Shown one piece after another: positions 16,225 to 24,882 of a DNA stretch of 64,000 nucleotides. Below the pieces are notes generated by a model, which searched no databases, was not told where the DNA came from, and saw only the letters and a list, made by a program, of their open reading frames with translations. The stretch spans positions 10,456-74,455 of the forward strand of contig CAZMGG010000012.1 in the NCBI GenBank assembly GCA_964565715.1, read 5' to 3'. Every line of letters starts with the position of its first letter. The stretch's first letter is position 1. The position numbers and the translations under genes were made by a program. Origin of the DNA: CAZMGG01 sp964565715. GTDB taxonomy: Bacteria; Planctomycetota; UBA1135; UBA2386.

Positions 16225-18333
16225 ATGGCTTCCCTGCTCTCCCGGCTGCCGCTCCTCGCGGCGCTGGCTCTTCCCATGGTGGCGCAGAGCACCCTGGTGA
16301 TCCCGAACGGACTCGCCGCCACTCCCGGCAACACCAACAACGCCTTTCCCTGGAGCCGCGGCACCGCCAGCATGCGGATCCAGTTCCTCTACGACCCCTC
16401 GCACTTCACCCTGCAGGGCGTCAACGGGCCGATCGTGATCTCGCGGCTGCGCTGGCGGCCGTACTCGTCGACCACGGCGGGCACCTGGGCCGGCGGCACC
16501 TGGCCCAACGTTCGCATCGACCTCTCCACCGCGGCGACCACCTGGTCGGCGCCCAGCACCACGTTCGCCAGCAATCTCGGCGCCGACGTCAGCACGGTCT
16601 ACCAGGGCCCGGTGACGGTGATCGGCGGCACGGTGCCCGCCAGCACGGTCGGTCCGTGGTACATCGACGTCGCCACCACGCCGTTCGTCTACAACCCCAC
16701 CACCGGCGGCAACCTGCTGATCGACATCCACCTGGACGGTACCGGCTGGACCGGCGCGTCGCGGGCCGCCGACCACCAATCCACCGGTTCCATGGCCGCC
16801 CGCGTCTACAACACCAGCGGGCTGACCAGCCCCACCGGCACCGTCGGCACCAGCTACGGCGCGGTGGTGGAAGTGAGTCACGTGCCGGCGGTGGGCCTGT
16901 TCCCGTCGTTCGGCGCCACGCCGCGCAGCGGCGCCTCGCCGCTGACGGTGCAGTTCTCCGACTCCAGCTTCACCTCGGATCCGGCCGGCATCCTGGCGTG
17001 GGCCTGGGACGTGGACGGCGACAACGTCGTCGACTACACGGTGCAGAACCCGTCGCACACCTACACCGGCTGCGGCAACTACACCGTGTCGCTGACCGTC
17101 ACCGATGCGGCGAACGGTCCACGCACGCTGACCCGGGCCAACTTCATCGCCACCGACGAGTTGACGCCTTCCTTCACCAGCGCGGTGCTGGCCGGCAACG
17201 TCGTGCAGTTCACCGACACCACGGTGCCCACGCCGTCCACCTGGGACTGGGACCTCGACGGCGACGGCCTGACCGACTCGACGGCGCAGAACCCGGTGTT
17301 CGTCTACGGCAGCGGTTGCGTCGGCGCGCCGGCCCGGCTGACCGTCACCCGCAACTGCCGCGGCCCGTACACCACGCTCCGCAACGTCATCTTCGCGCCC
17401 AACTCGATCAGCTACCTCACCGGCAGCACCAGCACCAGCTCCACCACCTGGGTGGGCGGCCTGTTCGACGTGCAGGTGACCAATCCGCAGGGCGTCAGCA
17501 TCTGCGCCGTGTCGGTCCGCCCCAGCGTCGTCGGTCCGTTCTCCTGCGAGGTCTACATCACGCCCGACACCTACCTGGGCAAGGACACCAACATCGCCGC
17601 CTGGCGCAAGGTGGCCTCCGGCACCGGCTTCCCGGGCACCAGCCCCCTGCCGGTCGCCCTCTACCCGCCCTGCTACCTGCCGCCGGGCAACTACGGCATG
17701 GCGGTGTATGTCTCGCAGCCGGGCGGCATCAGCACCAGCCTCACCTACAACAGCGTGCCCACCACCGGCCACCCGGGCCCGATCAGCAACGCCGACCTGA
17801 CGCTGTTCCCCAACCCCGCGGTGGCGCCCGGCATGATCCGCACCGGCCTGTTCGGCGGCGGCCTGCTCAATCCGCGCATCTGGAACGGCACCCTCCACTA
17901 CGGCACCTGCGGCGCCACCGGTGACGCCGGTTACGGCTTCTTCGCGCCGGGTTGCAGCGGGTCGCTGGGCATTCCGGGCAACGTGCCGATGGCGCTGCCC
18001 CGACTCGGCCAGACGATGCGGGCCGACCTGACCCACCTGCCGCTCAACGCGGCGATGATGATGCTCGGCTTCAGCAACACCGCGTCGTCGTTCGGCGCGC
18101 TGCCCCTCGACCTTGGCATCTTCGGCGCACCGGGCTGCCTCGGCCGCGTCAGTCCGGACACGGTGGTGCTGGTGCTCGGCGCCGGCAACACCGCCACGTT
18201 CGGGCTCTCGCTGCCCAACAACCCGGCCCTCCTGTGCATGCAGTTCTACACCCAGGGCCTGGTGTTCGACGTCGGCATCAACTCGCTGGGCGCGGTCACC
18301 AGCGACGCCGCCGCCGGCATCATCGGCCAGTGA
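16225..18333 (+). CDS. Exported double-PKD protein with shared C-terminal module
   Basis: 702 residues from ATG 16225, followed by the signal peptide MASLLSRLPLLAALALPMVAQ. Residues 25-215 are a beta-rich domain starting STLVIPNGLAATPGNTNNAF, of a type that often opens exported planctomycete proteins. Two PKD domains follow at about 226-300 (FSDSSFTSDPAG, AWDVDGDNVVDYTVQNPSHTY) and 315-385 (FTDTTVPTPSTWDWDLDGDG). The shared module begins near residue 570 (FFAPGCSGSLGIPG) and runs to the end through GFSNTASSFGALPLDL, FGAPGCLGRV, MQFYTQGLVFD and GIIGQ. PKD domains mediate adhesion or carbohydrate contacts outside the cell. The last 14 bases overlap the 3' end of the convergent gene at 18320. 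Confidence 0.85.
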   Translation: MASLLSRLPLLAALALPMVAQSTLVIPNGLAATPGNTNNAFPWSRGTASMRIQFLYDPSHFTLQGVNGPIVISRLRWRPYSSTTAGTWAGGTWPNVRIDLSTAATTWSAPSTTFASNLGADVSTVYQGPVTVIGGTVPASTVGPWYIDVATTPFVYNPTTGGNLLIDIHLDGTGWTGASRAADHQSTGSMAARVYNTSGLTSPTGTVGTSYGAVVEVSHVPAVGLFPSFGATPRSGASPLTVQFSDSSFTSDPAGILAWAWDVDGDNVVDYTVQNPSHTYTGCGNYTVSLTVTDAANGPRTLTRANFIATDELTPSFTSAVLAGNVVQFTDTTVPTPSTWDWDLDGDGLTDSTAQNPVFVYGSGCVGAPARLTVTRNCRGPYTTLRNVIFAPNSISYLTGSTSTSSTTWVGGLFDVQVTNPQGVSICAVSVRPSVVGPFSCEVYITPDTYLGKDTNIAAWRKVASGTGFPGTSPLPVALYPPCYLPPGNYGMAVYVSQPGGISTSLTYNSVPTTGHPGPISNADLTLFPNPAVAPGMIRTGLFGGGLLNPRIWNGTLHYGTCGATGDAGYGFFAPGCSGSLGIPGNVPMALPRLGQTMRADLTHLPLNAAMMMLGFSNTASSFGALPLDLGIFGAPGCLGRVSPDTVVLVLGAGNTATFGLSLPNNPALLCMQFYTQGLVFDVGINSLGAVTSDAAAGIIGQ

Positions 18334-19258
18334 CGTCGGCGGGCGCCGCCACGGCGCCCGCCAGCAGTTCCGCCAGCGGCGCGATCCGGACCGGGTCCGC
18401 CGCCAGCGGCACGAACGGCCGGAACTCCGGCACCAGCAGGTCGCGCCGCACCTCGAGGCACAGCGTGCGGCCCGGATGCGCCACCGCGAAGCGGTGGGCC
18501 AGCGTCACCGGATGCAGCGGGTAGGTGCCGTTCACCGTGCACTCGATCCCGGCACCGGTGAACGCCGCCTGCACGCGCGCCCGCAACGCCGCATCGCCCG
18601 GTTCGGCGCCGTCCGGGTCGCGGGCGATCAGGTCCACCATCGGCCGCAACGGCCAGGTCCCGATCCGGTCCGGGGCGTACTCCGCGCGCAGCCGTTCGAC
18701 GATGCGATCGTCCACCGGCACGTCGAGGCTGCGCGGTGCGTAGCTGTGCACCATCAACCCGGTACCGCCCTGGCCGCAGACCGCAGCGAACGCCGCCCTC
18801 GCCAGTTCGCGGTAGCGACGATGCCGCTCCAGCAGCAGCGCCCGGTCGGCGGACTCGCGCACCCAGGCCTGCAGGCCCGGCGTGATGGCGCCGGCGCCGC
18901 CGCCGCCGGCCAGGGCATCGTCGTCGATGTTGCGGTTGCAGTCGATGAAGGTGCGCGGCACGAGGCAGCGCACCACCAGCGCGCACCGATCGGGGACCCG
19001 CAGAACGAACGCCCGCGCGGTGGCCAGCGCCAGTTCCGGCGCTCCGACGTCGGTGTTGACGAAGAAGAAGTCGCGCAGCTCGTCGGGGTAGTCGCCGCGC
19101 AAGGCCGCGCGCAGCGAGGCGTAGTGACCCGCCTCGGTGGCGCCGTGCGCCACCTCGCACAGCAGCGTCGGCTGTGCCTCGGGCACCGCCGCGGCGCCGC
19201 GCAGCAGGATCACATCGGCGACGCCGGCAATGGGCCGGAGCTGCGCGGGAAGCCTCAA
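18320..19258 (-). CDS. N-formylglutamate amidohydrolase-like protein
   Basis: 312 residues. The start is TTG at 19256-19258, directly after the upstream stop (0-base gap); the first ATG/GTG choices lie well inside the domain. Blocks LLCEVAHGATEAGHY, DFFFVNTDVGAPELA, RTFIDCNRNIDDDA and GTGLMVHSYAPRSLD resemble the zinc-ligand and substrate-loop regions of the N-formylglutamate amidohydrolase (FGase) superfamily. In that family E/H residues bind zinc and the D-x-N-R motif contacts the substrate. No histidine-degradation genes are nearby, so the substrate may be a different N-acyl amino acid. The C-terminus overlaps the PKD gene by 14 bases. Family assignment is moderate. Confidence 0.55.
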   Translation of the reverse strand: MRLPAQLRPIAGVADVILLRGAAAVPEAQPTLLCEVAHGATEAGHYASLRAALRGDYPDELRDFFFVNTDVGAPELALATARAFVLRVPDRCALVVRCLVPRTFIDCNRNIDDDALAGGGGAGAITPGLQAWVRESADRALLLERHRRYRELARAAFAAVCGQGGTGLMVHSYAPRSLDVPVDDRIVERLRAEYAPDRIGTWPLRPMVDLIARDPDGAEPGDAALRARVQAAFTGAGIECTVNGTYPLHPVTLAHRFAVAHPGRTLCLEVRRDLLVPEFRPFVPLAADPVRIAPLAELLAGAVAAPADVTGR

Positions 19259-21229
19259 TCAGCCCTTCTTGCCGCCGAACAGGCCGCCCGGCAGACCACC
19301 GGGCAGGAGCTTCTTCGCCTCCTCCTCGGCCTTCTTGCGCGCCGCCTCGGCGGCGGCGTCCCTGGCCTTTTGCGCCTCCGCCTCGGCCTTCTTCTTCGCC
19401 GCGTCCAGCACGTCCTGCGGCGTCTTGCTGCCATCCAGCACGCCGCCCACCTGGTCGACGACGCCGGGCAGCTTGCCGTCGAGCAGCGCCGCCGCCCGCA
19501 CCTTGAACTGGTTGGCCAGTTCCTGCCGGCCAGCCTGGACCAGCGCATCCACCACCTGCTGGTCGTCGATCGTCACCCGCGGCGCCGCCAGCGGTCCCCG
19601 CAACCCCACCGGCAGCGTGAACTGCTCCACCGCCGTCGGCGGCAGCCCTGGCAGGCTCAGGGTGGTGTTGCGCAGCGTCACCCGCAAGGGCACGTCGACG
19701 CGGACGCCGTCGGCGCTGCCGCAGTCGAGGACGCCCTCCAGGCCGAGGTCCACGGTGCCGCCCTGGATCGGCGCCGCCGCCAGCTGGCCCGCCACCGTGT
19801 CCACCGGCAGCCCCTTCCAGGTGAAGGCCGTACGCGCCGCCTGCGGCTTGCCCGGCGCCACCTCGAAGGAGAAGGCGAAGACGCCGCTGCGCGACGCGAT
19901 GCGGATGCCGATCGGGCCGTCCACCAGGCTCGGCTGCGACGACAGGTTGGTGGCCTTGATGTCCAGCAGATCCTCGCCCAGCGACGCCACGGTGACCCCG
20001 TCCAGCACGACGTTGCGCACCAGGACCAGGGGCGCCTCCCGCAGCAGATGATCCGCCACCACCTGGATGCGGCCCAGCCGCTCGGCCTGTTCGCGGATCC
20101 GCCGATCCCGTTCCTCCTGGCTGGCCTCGTCGCTGACCTCGTCGCCGCCAGCGACCTTCTCCAGCCATTCACCGACCTTCTGCAGCCGTTCCTGCCAGAC
20201 CCTGGCTTCCTTCAGGTAGTCGTCCAGCGTCTTGCCCTCGCCCGCCGGCGGTGGCGGTGGCGGTTCGTCCTCGGCGATGCGCACGCCGGGCACCTCCCGG
20301 CGCGTGCCGCTCTGCGCCTCGCTCGAGACGATCGAATCGATCACCAGTCGCTTGCTGAGCAGATCCGAGGTGCCGAGCCGCATCTCCAGGGAACGGGCGC
20401 GGAAGTGATCCTGGTCCAACTGCTCCGGGTCGGCCACCGCCAGCCCGCGGAACGTGGCCCGACCCGCCGCCAGGTCGACCCCCGCCTCGGCGAGATCGAC
20501 GGTGGCGCCGTTCCACTGCTCCAGGCCCGAGCGCAGGGCATTGCGCAGGCCCGTCCCGCCGAGCCAGGCGTTGCCGAGCCACAACCCGACGCCGACCAGA
20601 ACTACAGCCAGCAGGCCGGTGATCCGCACCGGCAGGCCCTTCTTGTCGCTCTCCAGCAGTTCGCGATAGGTGCGCTTGCCCTTGCCCTTGCCGAGGAACA
20701 CCCAGGCCAGCACCCGGGCGGACCGCCGGCGCGACCACTTCTGGTAGCGCTCGCTGTTCTCCTCGGCCTCGGCCATCCGCGCCCGGAACGTGCGCAGGCC
20801 ACGCAGGGTGAGCAGCCCCAGGCCGATGCCGAACAGGAGCCCGACCAGCAGGCCGCCGGTGGTCGCGTAGCGCTCGAGCCCGAACCACGCCAGCACCGGC
20901 GCATTCACCGCCCAGGCGAACAGGCCCTGCAGCGGCCCGTCCAGCAGCCAGCGGCCGACGGTGAAGCTGAGCGGCACCAGCAGCAGCGAGCACAGCTTGC
21001 TCACCAGCAGCGCCAGCCCGAACACCGCCAGGTTGGCGTTCAGGATCAGGACCAGGAACAGCAGGGCCAGGATCAGGCCGGGCGCTTGCAGGAAGCCGCC
21101 GCCGAGGTCCTTCACCAGGAAGAAGCCGGGGACGAAACCCAGCATGCCGGCGAGGATGGTAGCCATCATCACCTGCGGCGGTGTGGCCTTGCCGCGCAGC
21201 ACGCTGCCGATCTTGCGGGACAGGAACAT
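19259..21229 (-). CDS. Membrane protein resembling fused TIGR03546 and TIGR03545 families
   Basis: 656 residues from ATG 21229. The first ~150 residues have five or six membrane helices after a LSRKIGSVLRGKATPPQVMM leader (TILAGMLGFVPGFFLV, LILALLFLVLILNANLAVFG, GGLLVGLLFGIGLGLLTL), as in TIGR03546. After one more helix (residues about 208-225) comes a long soluble part with WNGATVDLAEAGVDLAAGRA, LGTSDLLSKRLVIDSIV and a heptad-rich segment, as in TIGR03545, which has AsmA-like features. From memory these two families are usually separate adjacent genes; here they form one chain. The C-terminus is a K/A/E-rich coil ending LLPGGLPGGLFGGKKG. Function unknown; probably envelope lipid or outer-membrane maintenance (inference). 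Stop abuts the start of the amidohydrolase-like gene. Confidence 0.7.
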   Translation of the reverse strand: MFLSRKIGSVLRGKATPPQVMMATILAGMLGFVPGFFLVKDLGGGFLQAPGLILALLFLVLILNANLAVFGLALLVSKLCSLLLVPLSFTVGRWLLDGPLQGLFAWAVNAPVLAWFGLERYATTGGLLVGLLFGIGLGLLTLRGLRTFRARMAEAEENSERYQKWSRRRSARVLAWVFLGKGKGKRTYRELLESDKKGLPVRITGLLAVVLVGVGLWLGNAWLGGTGLRNALRSGLEQWNGATVDLAEAGVDLAAGRATFRGLAVADPEQLDQDHFRARSLEMRLGTSDLLSKRLVIDSIVSSEAQSGTRREVPGVRIAEDEPPPPPPAGEGKTLDDYLKEARVWQERLQKVGEWLEKVAGGDEVSDEASQEERDRRIREQAERLGRIQVVADHLLREAPLVLVRNVVLDGVTVASLGEDLLDIKATNLSSQPSLVDGPIGIRIASRSGVFAFSFEVAPGKPQAARTAFTWKGLPVDTVAGQLAAAPIQGGTVDLGLEGVLDCGSADGVRVDVPLRVTLRNTTLSLPGLPPTAVEQFTLPVGLRGPLAAPRVTIDDQQVVDALVQAGRQELANQFKVRAAALLDGKLPGVVDQVGGVLDGSKTPQDVLDAAKKKAEAEAQKARDAAAEAARKKAEEEAKKLLPGGLPGGLFGGKKG

Positions 21230-21294
21230 GACCCGCCGGTTGTAAGGGACCGACCCCGGCGTGTCGAATCACCCGCGCCGGGCGATCGGCAGTC

Positions 21295-21894
21295 TCACTT
21301 CTTCAGCAGCTGTTCCGGCCCGGTCGGCGAGGCATGCCACAGGAACAGCCGCATGGTCGGCGCCTCGCTCTGGTAGCGCACCAGCGCCGTGGCGTGCATC
21401 GGCACCATCACCCGCTGGCCGTCGGGCCGCCGGAAGGTGCGCTCGAAGGTCACGCTGGCCCAGCTGCAGTGCGGCCCGGGGCAGTCGGCCCGCACCGCCA
21501 GGATCCGGGTGCTGAGTTCGCTCTCCTTGCCGCCCACCTTCTCCCGCAGCAGCGTCGAGGCCTCGGCGACGGTCCGGGCCTGCAGGGGCGCGCCATCGGC
21601 GCCGACGTCGCGGAAGACGATGCCGGCCAGGTCGGGGTCGCCGCCCTGTTCCTGGTACTCGAGCTTGCCGGTGGCGGGGTCCAGTTCGCACTGCACGCCC
21701 TCGGCGCGGTGCATCGGCAGGAACGCCTTGTCGAGGGCTTGCTGATCGCCGGCGTCGACGGCCTTGACCAGGCCCTCGATGGCCTGGATCACGGCGCCCG
21801 GCCCGGGCACCGGCGTCGGCGCGGCCGGCGGCGCGGCCCACAGGCCAAGCGCGAGGAGCACGGGAGCGGGGAGGACGGACTTGAGGTTCGGCAT
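21295..21894 (-). CDS. Small exported protein, unknown function
   Basis: 199 residues from ATG 21894. The N-terminus is a signal peptide (MPNLKSVLPAPVLLALGLW) followed by a Pro-rich stretch. The mature part starts with a helical segment (VIQAIEGLVKAVDAGDQQAL) and continues into strands (HCSWASVTFERTFRRPDGQR, MVPMHATALVRYQ, MRLFLWHASPTGP). This helix-then-curved-sheet order with a DAGD turn resembles SnoaL/NTF2-like folds, which bind small ligands or act as scaffolds. No catalytic set is recognisable. It is separated by 65 bases from the membrane gene downstream and has the same orientation. Confidence 0.6.
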   Translation of the reverse strand: MPNLKSVLPAPVLLALGLWAAPPAAPTPVPGPGAVIQAIEGLVKAVDAGDQQALDKAFLPMHRAEGVQCELDPATGKLEYQEQGGDPDLAGIVFRDVGADGAPLQARTVAEASTLLREKVGGKESELSTRILAVRADCPGPHCSWASVTFERTFRRPDGQRVMVPMHATALVRYQSEAPTMRLFLWHASPTGPEQLLKK

Positions 21895-21940
21895 GTGGGT
21901 CTCCAGGACGCGACCACGGACGTGGGCAACCCGCCGGCTG

Positions 21941-22975
21941 TTAGCGATCCGTCGCCGGCTCGCCGAACACGGCCGTCAGGGTCGGCGCGTCGAGCAGACG
22001 GTCGGCCCAGCGCTCCAGATCGGCGGGCCCGGCATCGCGGACCCTACGCGCGGTGGCTTCGGGCAGGACGCCGAAGCGGCGGGCCAGCAGGCGCAGGAGG
22101 ATCGCCGCCTGCCCCTCGGAGTGACCCTCGGCATGACCCTCGGCATGACCCTCGGCATGACCCTGGATACGGCCGCGGCGGTGGCCTTCCTGACGCAACA
22201 GATCGGCGGTGGTGATCAACGTTTCCTCCAGGTCGCGCCCCAGATCGCCCAGGGCCTCCAGCACACCCGAGGCCTGCACCGGGGTGGTCTGGAACAGGTA
22301 GGACCATAGCACCAGCAAGCCCCCCTGTCCGCGCTCGCCGAGCACCCGTGCGACGATGCCCTGCCACCGGTGAATGGCGGCCTCGACGACCGCGGCCGGT
22401 TGCCCACGGGCGTGCCGCAGGAAGAGCAAGCTCAGCCAGGCGACCGCCCCCAGCGTCCGATCCTCCAGGTCCGCCTCCGACTGCGCCGCGAGATCGTCGA
22501 GCACGAAGGAGAGGTCCGGCATCAGCCCGGCCAGCAGGTCCCGCAGGGGCCCCGGCAGGCCCGCCCACCGGATCCGCTCCCGCAGCCGCAGCGGCCCCGT
22601 CCATGGCGTATCCCCGTGGTGCAGGACGAACGGCAGCACCGGCGGCAGCAGGCCCACCGGATTGTCACGCCGCCATTCCTGCCAGATGCGGACCACGTAG
22701 CGAAGCAGTTGGAAGGCGATGTCCGGGTCGGTGCGCGACTTGTGCTCGCACAACACCGGCAACAGCACCGGCTGCCCGCGGACCTGCACTGCGAACAGCA
22801 GGTCGGCGTAGTGCGCCCGCAACTGCTCGTCGATGAACGAGCCGGGCAGCCGGCGCAGCGTCGACCAGTCGATGGCCGCGGCGGCCGCGGCCGGCAGGGC
22901 CGAACGCAGCACCCCCGCCATCTCGTGGGGATCGGCGAACACCTCGCGGAACAGGCTGTCGTGCGGATTCGGCAA
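21941..22975 (-). CDS. Rpn-family PD-(D/E)xK nuclease / putative transposase
   Basis: 344 residues. The start is TTG 22973-22975, supported by a strong GGAAGGAGG site five bases upstream and by alignment of the N-terminus (PNPHDSLFREVFADPHEMAG) with the paralogue at 55438. The nuclease core is intact: YADLLF (Asp), then LLPVLCEHKSRTDPD giving E-x-K, then LLRYVVRIWQEWRR. The C-terminal part holds a VNTR-encoded HAEG repeat (residues about 268-283) before LLRLLARRFGVLP. Members of this family (PF04754) promote RecA-independent DNA transfer and behave as selfish elements. Two further related genes or fragments lie in this window. Confidence 0.88.
   Translation of the reverse strand: MPNPHDSLFREVFADPHEMAGVLRSALPAAAAAAIDWSTLRRLPGSFIDEQLRAHYADLLFAVQVRGQPVLLPVLCEHKSRTDPDIAFQLLRYVVRIWQEWRRDNPVGLLPPVLPFVLHHGDTPWTGPLRLRERIRWAGLPGPLRDLLAGLMPDLSFVLDDLAAQSEADLEDRTLGAVAWLSLLFLRHARGQPAAVVEAAIHRWQGIVARVLGERGQGGLLVLWSYLFQTTPVQASGVLEALGDLGRDLEETLITTADLLRQEGHRRGRIQGHAEGHAEGHAEGHSEGQAAILLRLLARRFGVLPEATARRVRDAGPADLERWADRLLDAPTLTAVFGEPATDR
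22122..22169. repeat. 12-base tandem repeat inside Rpn-family gene
   Basis: Three perfect copies of TGACCCTCGGCA and one degenerate copy (TGACCCTGGATA), in frame on the minus strand, encoding H-A-E-G units. The analogous place in the paralogue at 55438 carries a different 12-base repeat. Confidence 0.95.
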
Positions 22976-23030
22976 CAGGGCCTCCTTCCACCTGTGGCCC
23001 GCGATCGCCCGGGGTTACACGCCATCCGGC
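22976..23030 (-). promoter_or_regulatory. Conserved leader of Rpn-family gene with ribosome site
   Basis: Read on the minus strand, this leader shares blocks GCCGGATG, AACCCCGGG and CCACAGGT with the leader of the Rpn-type gene at 55031. It ends in GGAAGGAGG (22981-22989) five bases before the TTG start, which decides that start. The shared blocks suggest a conserved promoter or control site carried with the element. Confidence 0.6.
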
Positions 23031-23061
23031 AGAACGTTGGCCCGGAACCCCGTGGCCGGCT

Positions 23062-23976
23062 ATGCAGGGCGCCACCTTGCCCACCGCGACCATCCCCGTC
23101 GACCTGGACGGCGCCCGCCTCGACGCGGTCCTGCGCCACTTCCACCCCGAGCTGTCGCGCACCCAGGTGCGTCAGCTCTGCGAGCTCGGCGCGGCGAGCC
23201 TGGCGGGGGTGCGTTGCCCCAACCCCACCGACCGCGTGCGCGCGGGACTCTCGTTCGCCTTCGACCCGGCCACCGCCCCGGCGACGCTGGCGCTCGGCAT
23301 GCCGGTCGTGCACCAGGACGACGACACACTGGTGCTGCACAAGCCGCCGGGCCTGGCGGTGCACGGCGGCCCGCTGGTGGACGACTCGGTGGCGGAACGG
23401 CTGGCGGCGGCGTTCCCCGGCGAGGGCGCCGGCCTCGCCCACCGGCTCGATCGCGGCGCGTCGGGGCTGCTGCTGGTCGGCATGCACAGGGCGGCGCTGC
23501 AGTCGCTCGGCGAGGCGATGGAGCGCGGCCAGATCGAACGCGACTACCTGGCCATCGTGCTCGGCACGCCCGCCGAGGATCGCTTCACGGTGGATCTGCC
23601 GCTCCGCATCGTCGACGAGCCGCGCGGCAACCAGCCGAAGGCGGTGGTGGATCGCGAAGGCGGCCAGGCGGCGGTGAGCCACGTGGTGGTCCTCGATCGC
23701 AAGGCCGATCTGGCCCTGGTGGCGGTGTCCCTGGCCACCGGCCGCACCCACCAGATCCGCGCGCACCTGGCGGCGGTGGGCCATCCGCTGCTGGGCGACG
23801 ATCGCTACGGCGAGCCGGTGCGGAACCGCAAGGCCCACGACACCTGGGGCGTGCAACGCGTGCTGCTGCACGGCACAAGGCTGGAGTTCCCGCAGCCGGC
23901 CTCGGGGGCGACGGTGACGGTGCAGGCGGTGCACGAGCCGGACTTCGCCCGCGTGTTCCGCTCCCTGCGCGGATAG
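23062..23976 (+). CDS. RluA-family pseudouridine synthase
   Basis: 304 residues from ATG 23062. An S4-like N-terminal region (RLDAVLRHFHPELSRTQVRQ) is followed by the catalytic domain with LVLHKPPGLAVHG, the catalytic Asp130 in AHRLDRGASGLLL, and the C-terminal RTHQIRAHLAAVGHPLLGDD, all diagnostic of the RluA family. It converts specific uridines in 23S rRNA or tRNA to pseudouridine in the cytoplasm. Which paralogue (RluC, RluD or another) cannot be decided. Divergent from the Rpn gene (86-base gap) and convergent with the membrane gene at 23993. Confidence 0.95.
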   Translation: MQGATLPTATIPVDLDGARLDAVLRHFHPELSRTQVRQLCELGAASLAGVRCPNPTDRVRAGLSFAFDPATAPATLALGMPVVHQDDDTLVLHKPPGLAVHGGPLVDDSVAERLAAAFPGEGAGLAHRLDRGASGLLLVGMHRAALQSLGEAMERGQIERDYLAIVLGTPAEDRFTVDLPLRIVDEPRGNQPKAVVDREGGQAAVSHVVVLDRKADLALVAVSLATGRTHQIRAHLAAVGHPLLGDDRYGEPVRNRKAHDTWGVQRVLLHGTRLEFPQPASGATVTVQAVHEPDFARVFRSLRG

Positions 23977-23992
23977 GCGGCCCGCCGCCGGA

Positions 23993-24334
23993 TTACATCG
24001 CCAGCGCCGTCGCCACCAGGCTCAGCAGCCCGGTGCAGACGTTGGCCACCGTCGCCAGCAGGAACGCGCGCCCCGGCGGCAACGGCACCAGCAGCCGATA
24101 GCCGAGCATCTCGCCCAGCAACACCAACGCCTCCAGCGAGAGGAACTCGTGCCAGAAGTTCCAGAGCAGCAGCGTCGCCAGCGGGTGCGTCACCAGGTTC
24201 AACGCGATGCAGGCCCGCAGTCCGCGAACCTGCACCGCGTGCTCCTGCCGTCGCAGCAGCATGCGCACGAGGAGCACCTCCACCACCAGCGTCAGCAGCA
24301 GCCACGGCAGGTACGCCAGCAGGCCGCTCAGCAC
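23993..24334 (-). CDS. Small membrane protein
   Basis: 113 residues from GTG 24332-24334, which overlaps the upstream stop by 7 bases. About three to four membrane helices are evident: LAYLPWLLLTLVVEVLLVRM, IALNLVTHPLATLLLWNFWH, LEALVLLGEMLGYRLLVPL and a terminal AFLLATVANVCTGLLSLVA. The sequence NLVTHPL with nearby aromatic residues and the E-x-L-V-R-M end of helix 1 are reminiscent of small envelope proteins sitting next to periplasmic sensors. No family recognised. Probably translated with the two upstream genes. Confidence 0.65.
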   Translation of the reverse strand: MLSGLLAYLPWLLLTLVVEVLLVRMLLRRQEHAVQVRGLRACIALNLVTHPLATLLLWNFWHEFLSLEALVLLGEMLGYRLLVPLPPGRAFLLATVANVCTGLLSLVATALAM

Positions 24335-24882
24335 GTCACACCTCCGGCAGGCCGCGAGCGCCAGAGCCGCACGGCCAGCACCGCGCCGCCGGCGGCCACC
24401 ACCAGCAGCCACCACCACTCGCCGCCGGCGGGCAGCCGGGCGCCGAAGCCGTCGAAGCGCTCCTCGCCCAGCCGTTCCAGCCGGATCGCCTGGCCGTCGA
24501 CGCCATCGATCCGCCACGTGGTGAGCACGCGGGCGAGCGGCGTGCCGGCCGGCACGCTGGCCACCTCGGCGAACGTGTCGCTGTGCGGATGCTGCTCCAG
24601 CCACGCCTCGGACCACTGGCTCGGCAGGGGCTGGTCCAGGGGCAGCAGGTAGAGCCGCGTGCCGTACTTGCTGGAGAAGGAGAACGGCTGCCCCGACTGC
24701 ACCTCGTGGACGCCGCCGAAGCCGCGCACCGGCGAGGCCACCAGGCGGAAGCCCGCCGGCACCGTGCCCTCCACCGCCATCTCGTGCCGCACGGACTTGT
24801 GACCGGGCGGCAGCACGTCCGGCGCCAGGAACGCGAGCGCGGACAGGAGCAGGACCTTCGCACCGGGCATCGCCGGCATCAT
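24328..24882 (-). CDS. Exported, C-terminally anchored protein, unknown
   Basis: 184 residues from ATG 24882, which overlaps the upstream stop (ATGA). A signal peptide follows (AKVLLLSALAFLAPDVLPPG). The exposed part contains SVRHEMAVEGTVPAGFRLVA and GQPFSFSSKYGTRLYLLPLD. A C-terminal membrane helix (EWWWLLVVAAGGAVLAVRLW) anchors it. It resembles small planctomycete proteins of unknown function encoded beside membrane proteins. Its stop overlaps the next GTG by 7 bases, so the three genes 24879, 24328 and 23993 likely act as one envelope unit (inference). Confidence 0.65.
   Translation of the reverse strand: MMPAMPGAKVLLLSALAFLAPDVLPPGHKSVRHEMAVEGTVPAGFRLVASPVRGFGGVHEVQSGQPFSFSSKYGTRLYLLPLDQPLPSQWSEAWLEQHPHSDTFAEVASVPAGTPLARVLTTWRIDGVDGQAIRLERLGEERFDGFGARLPAGGEWWWLLVVAAGGAVLAVRLWRSRPAGGVTC

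Noticed and set aside
22122..22169. Possible CRISPR-like or intergenic repeat
   Set aside because: Units are only 12 bases, directly adjacent without spacers, and in frame within a coding gene.
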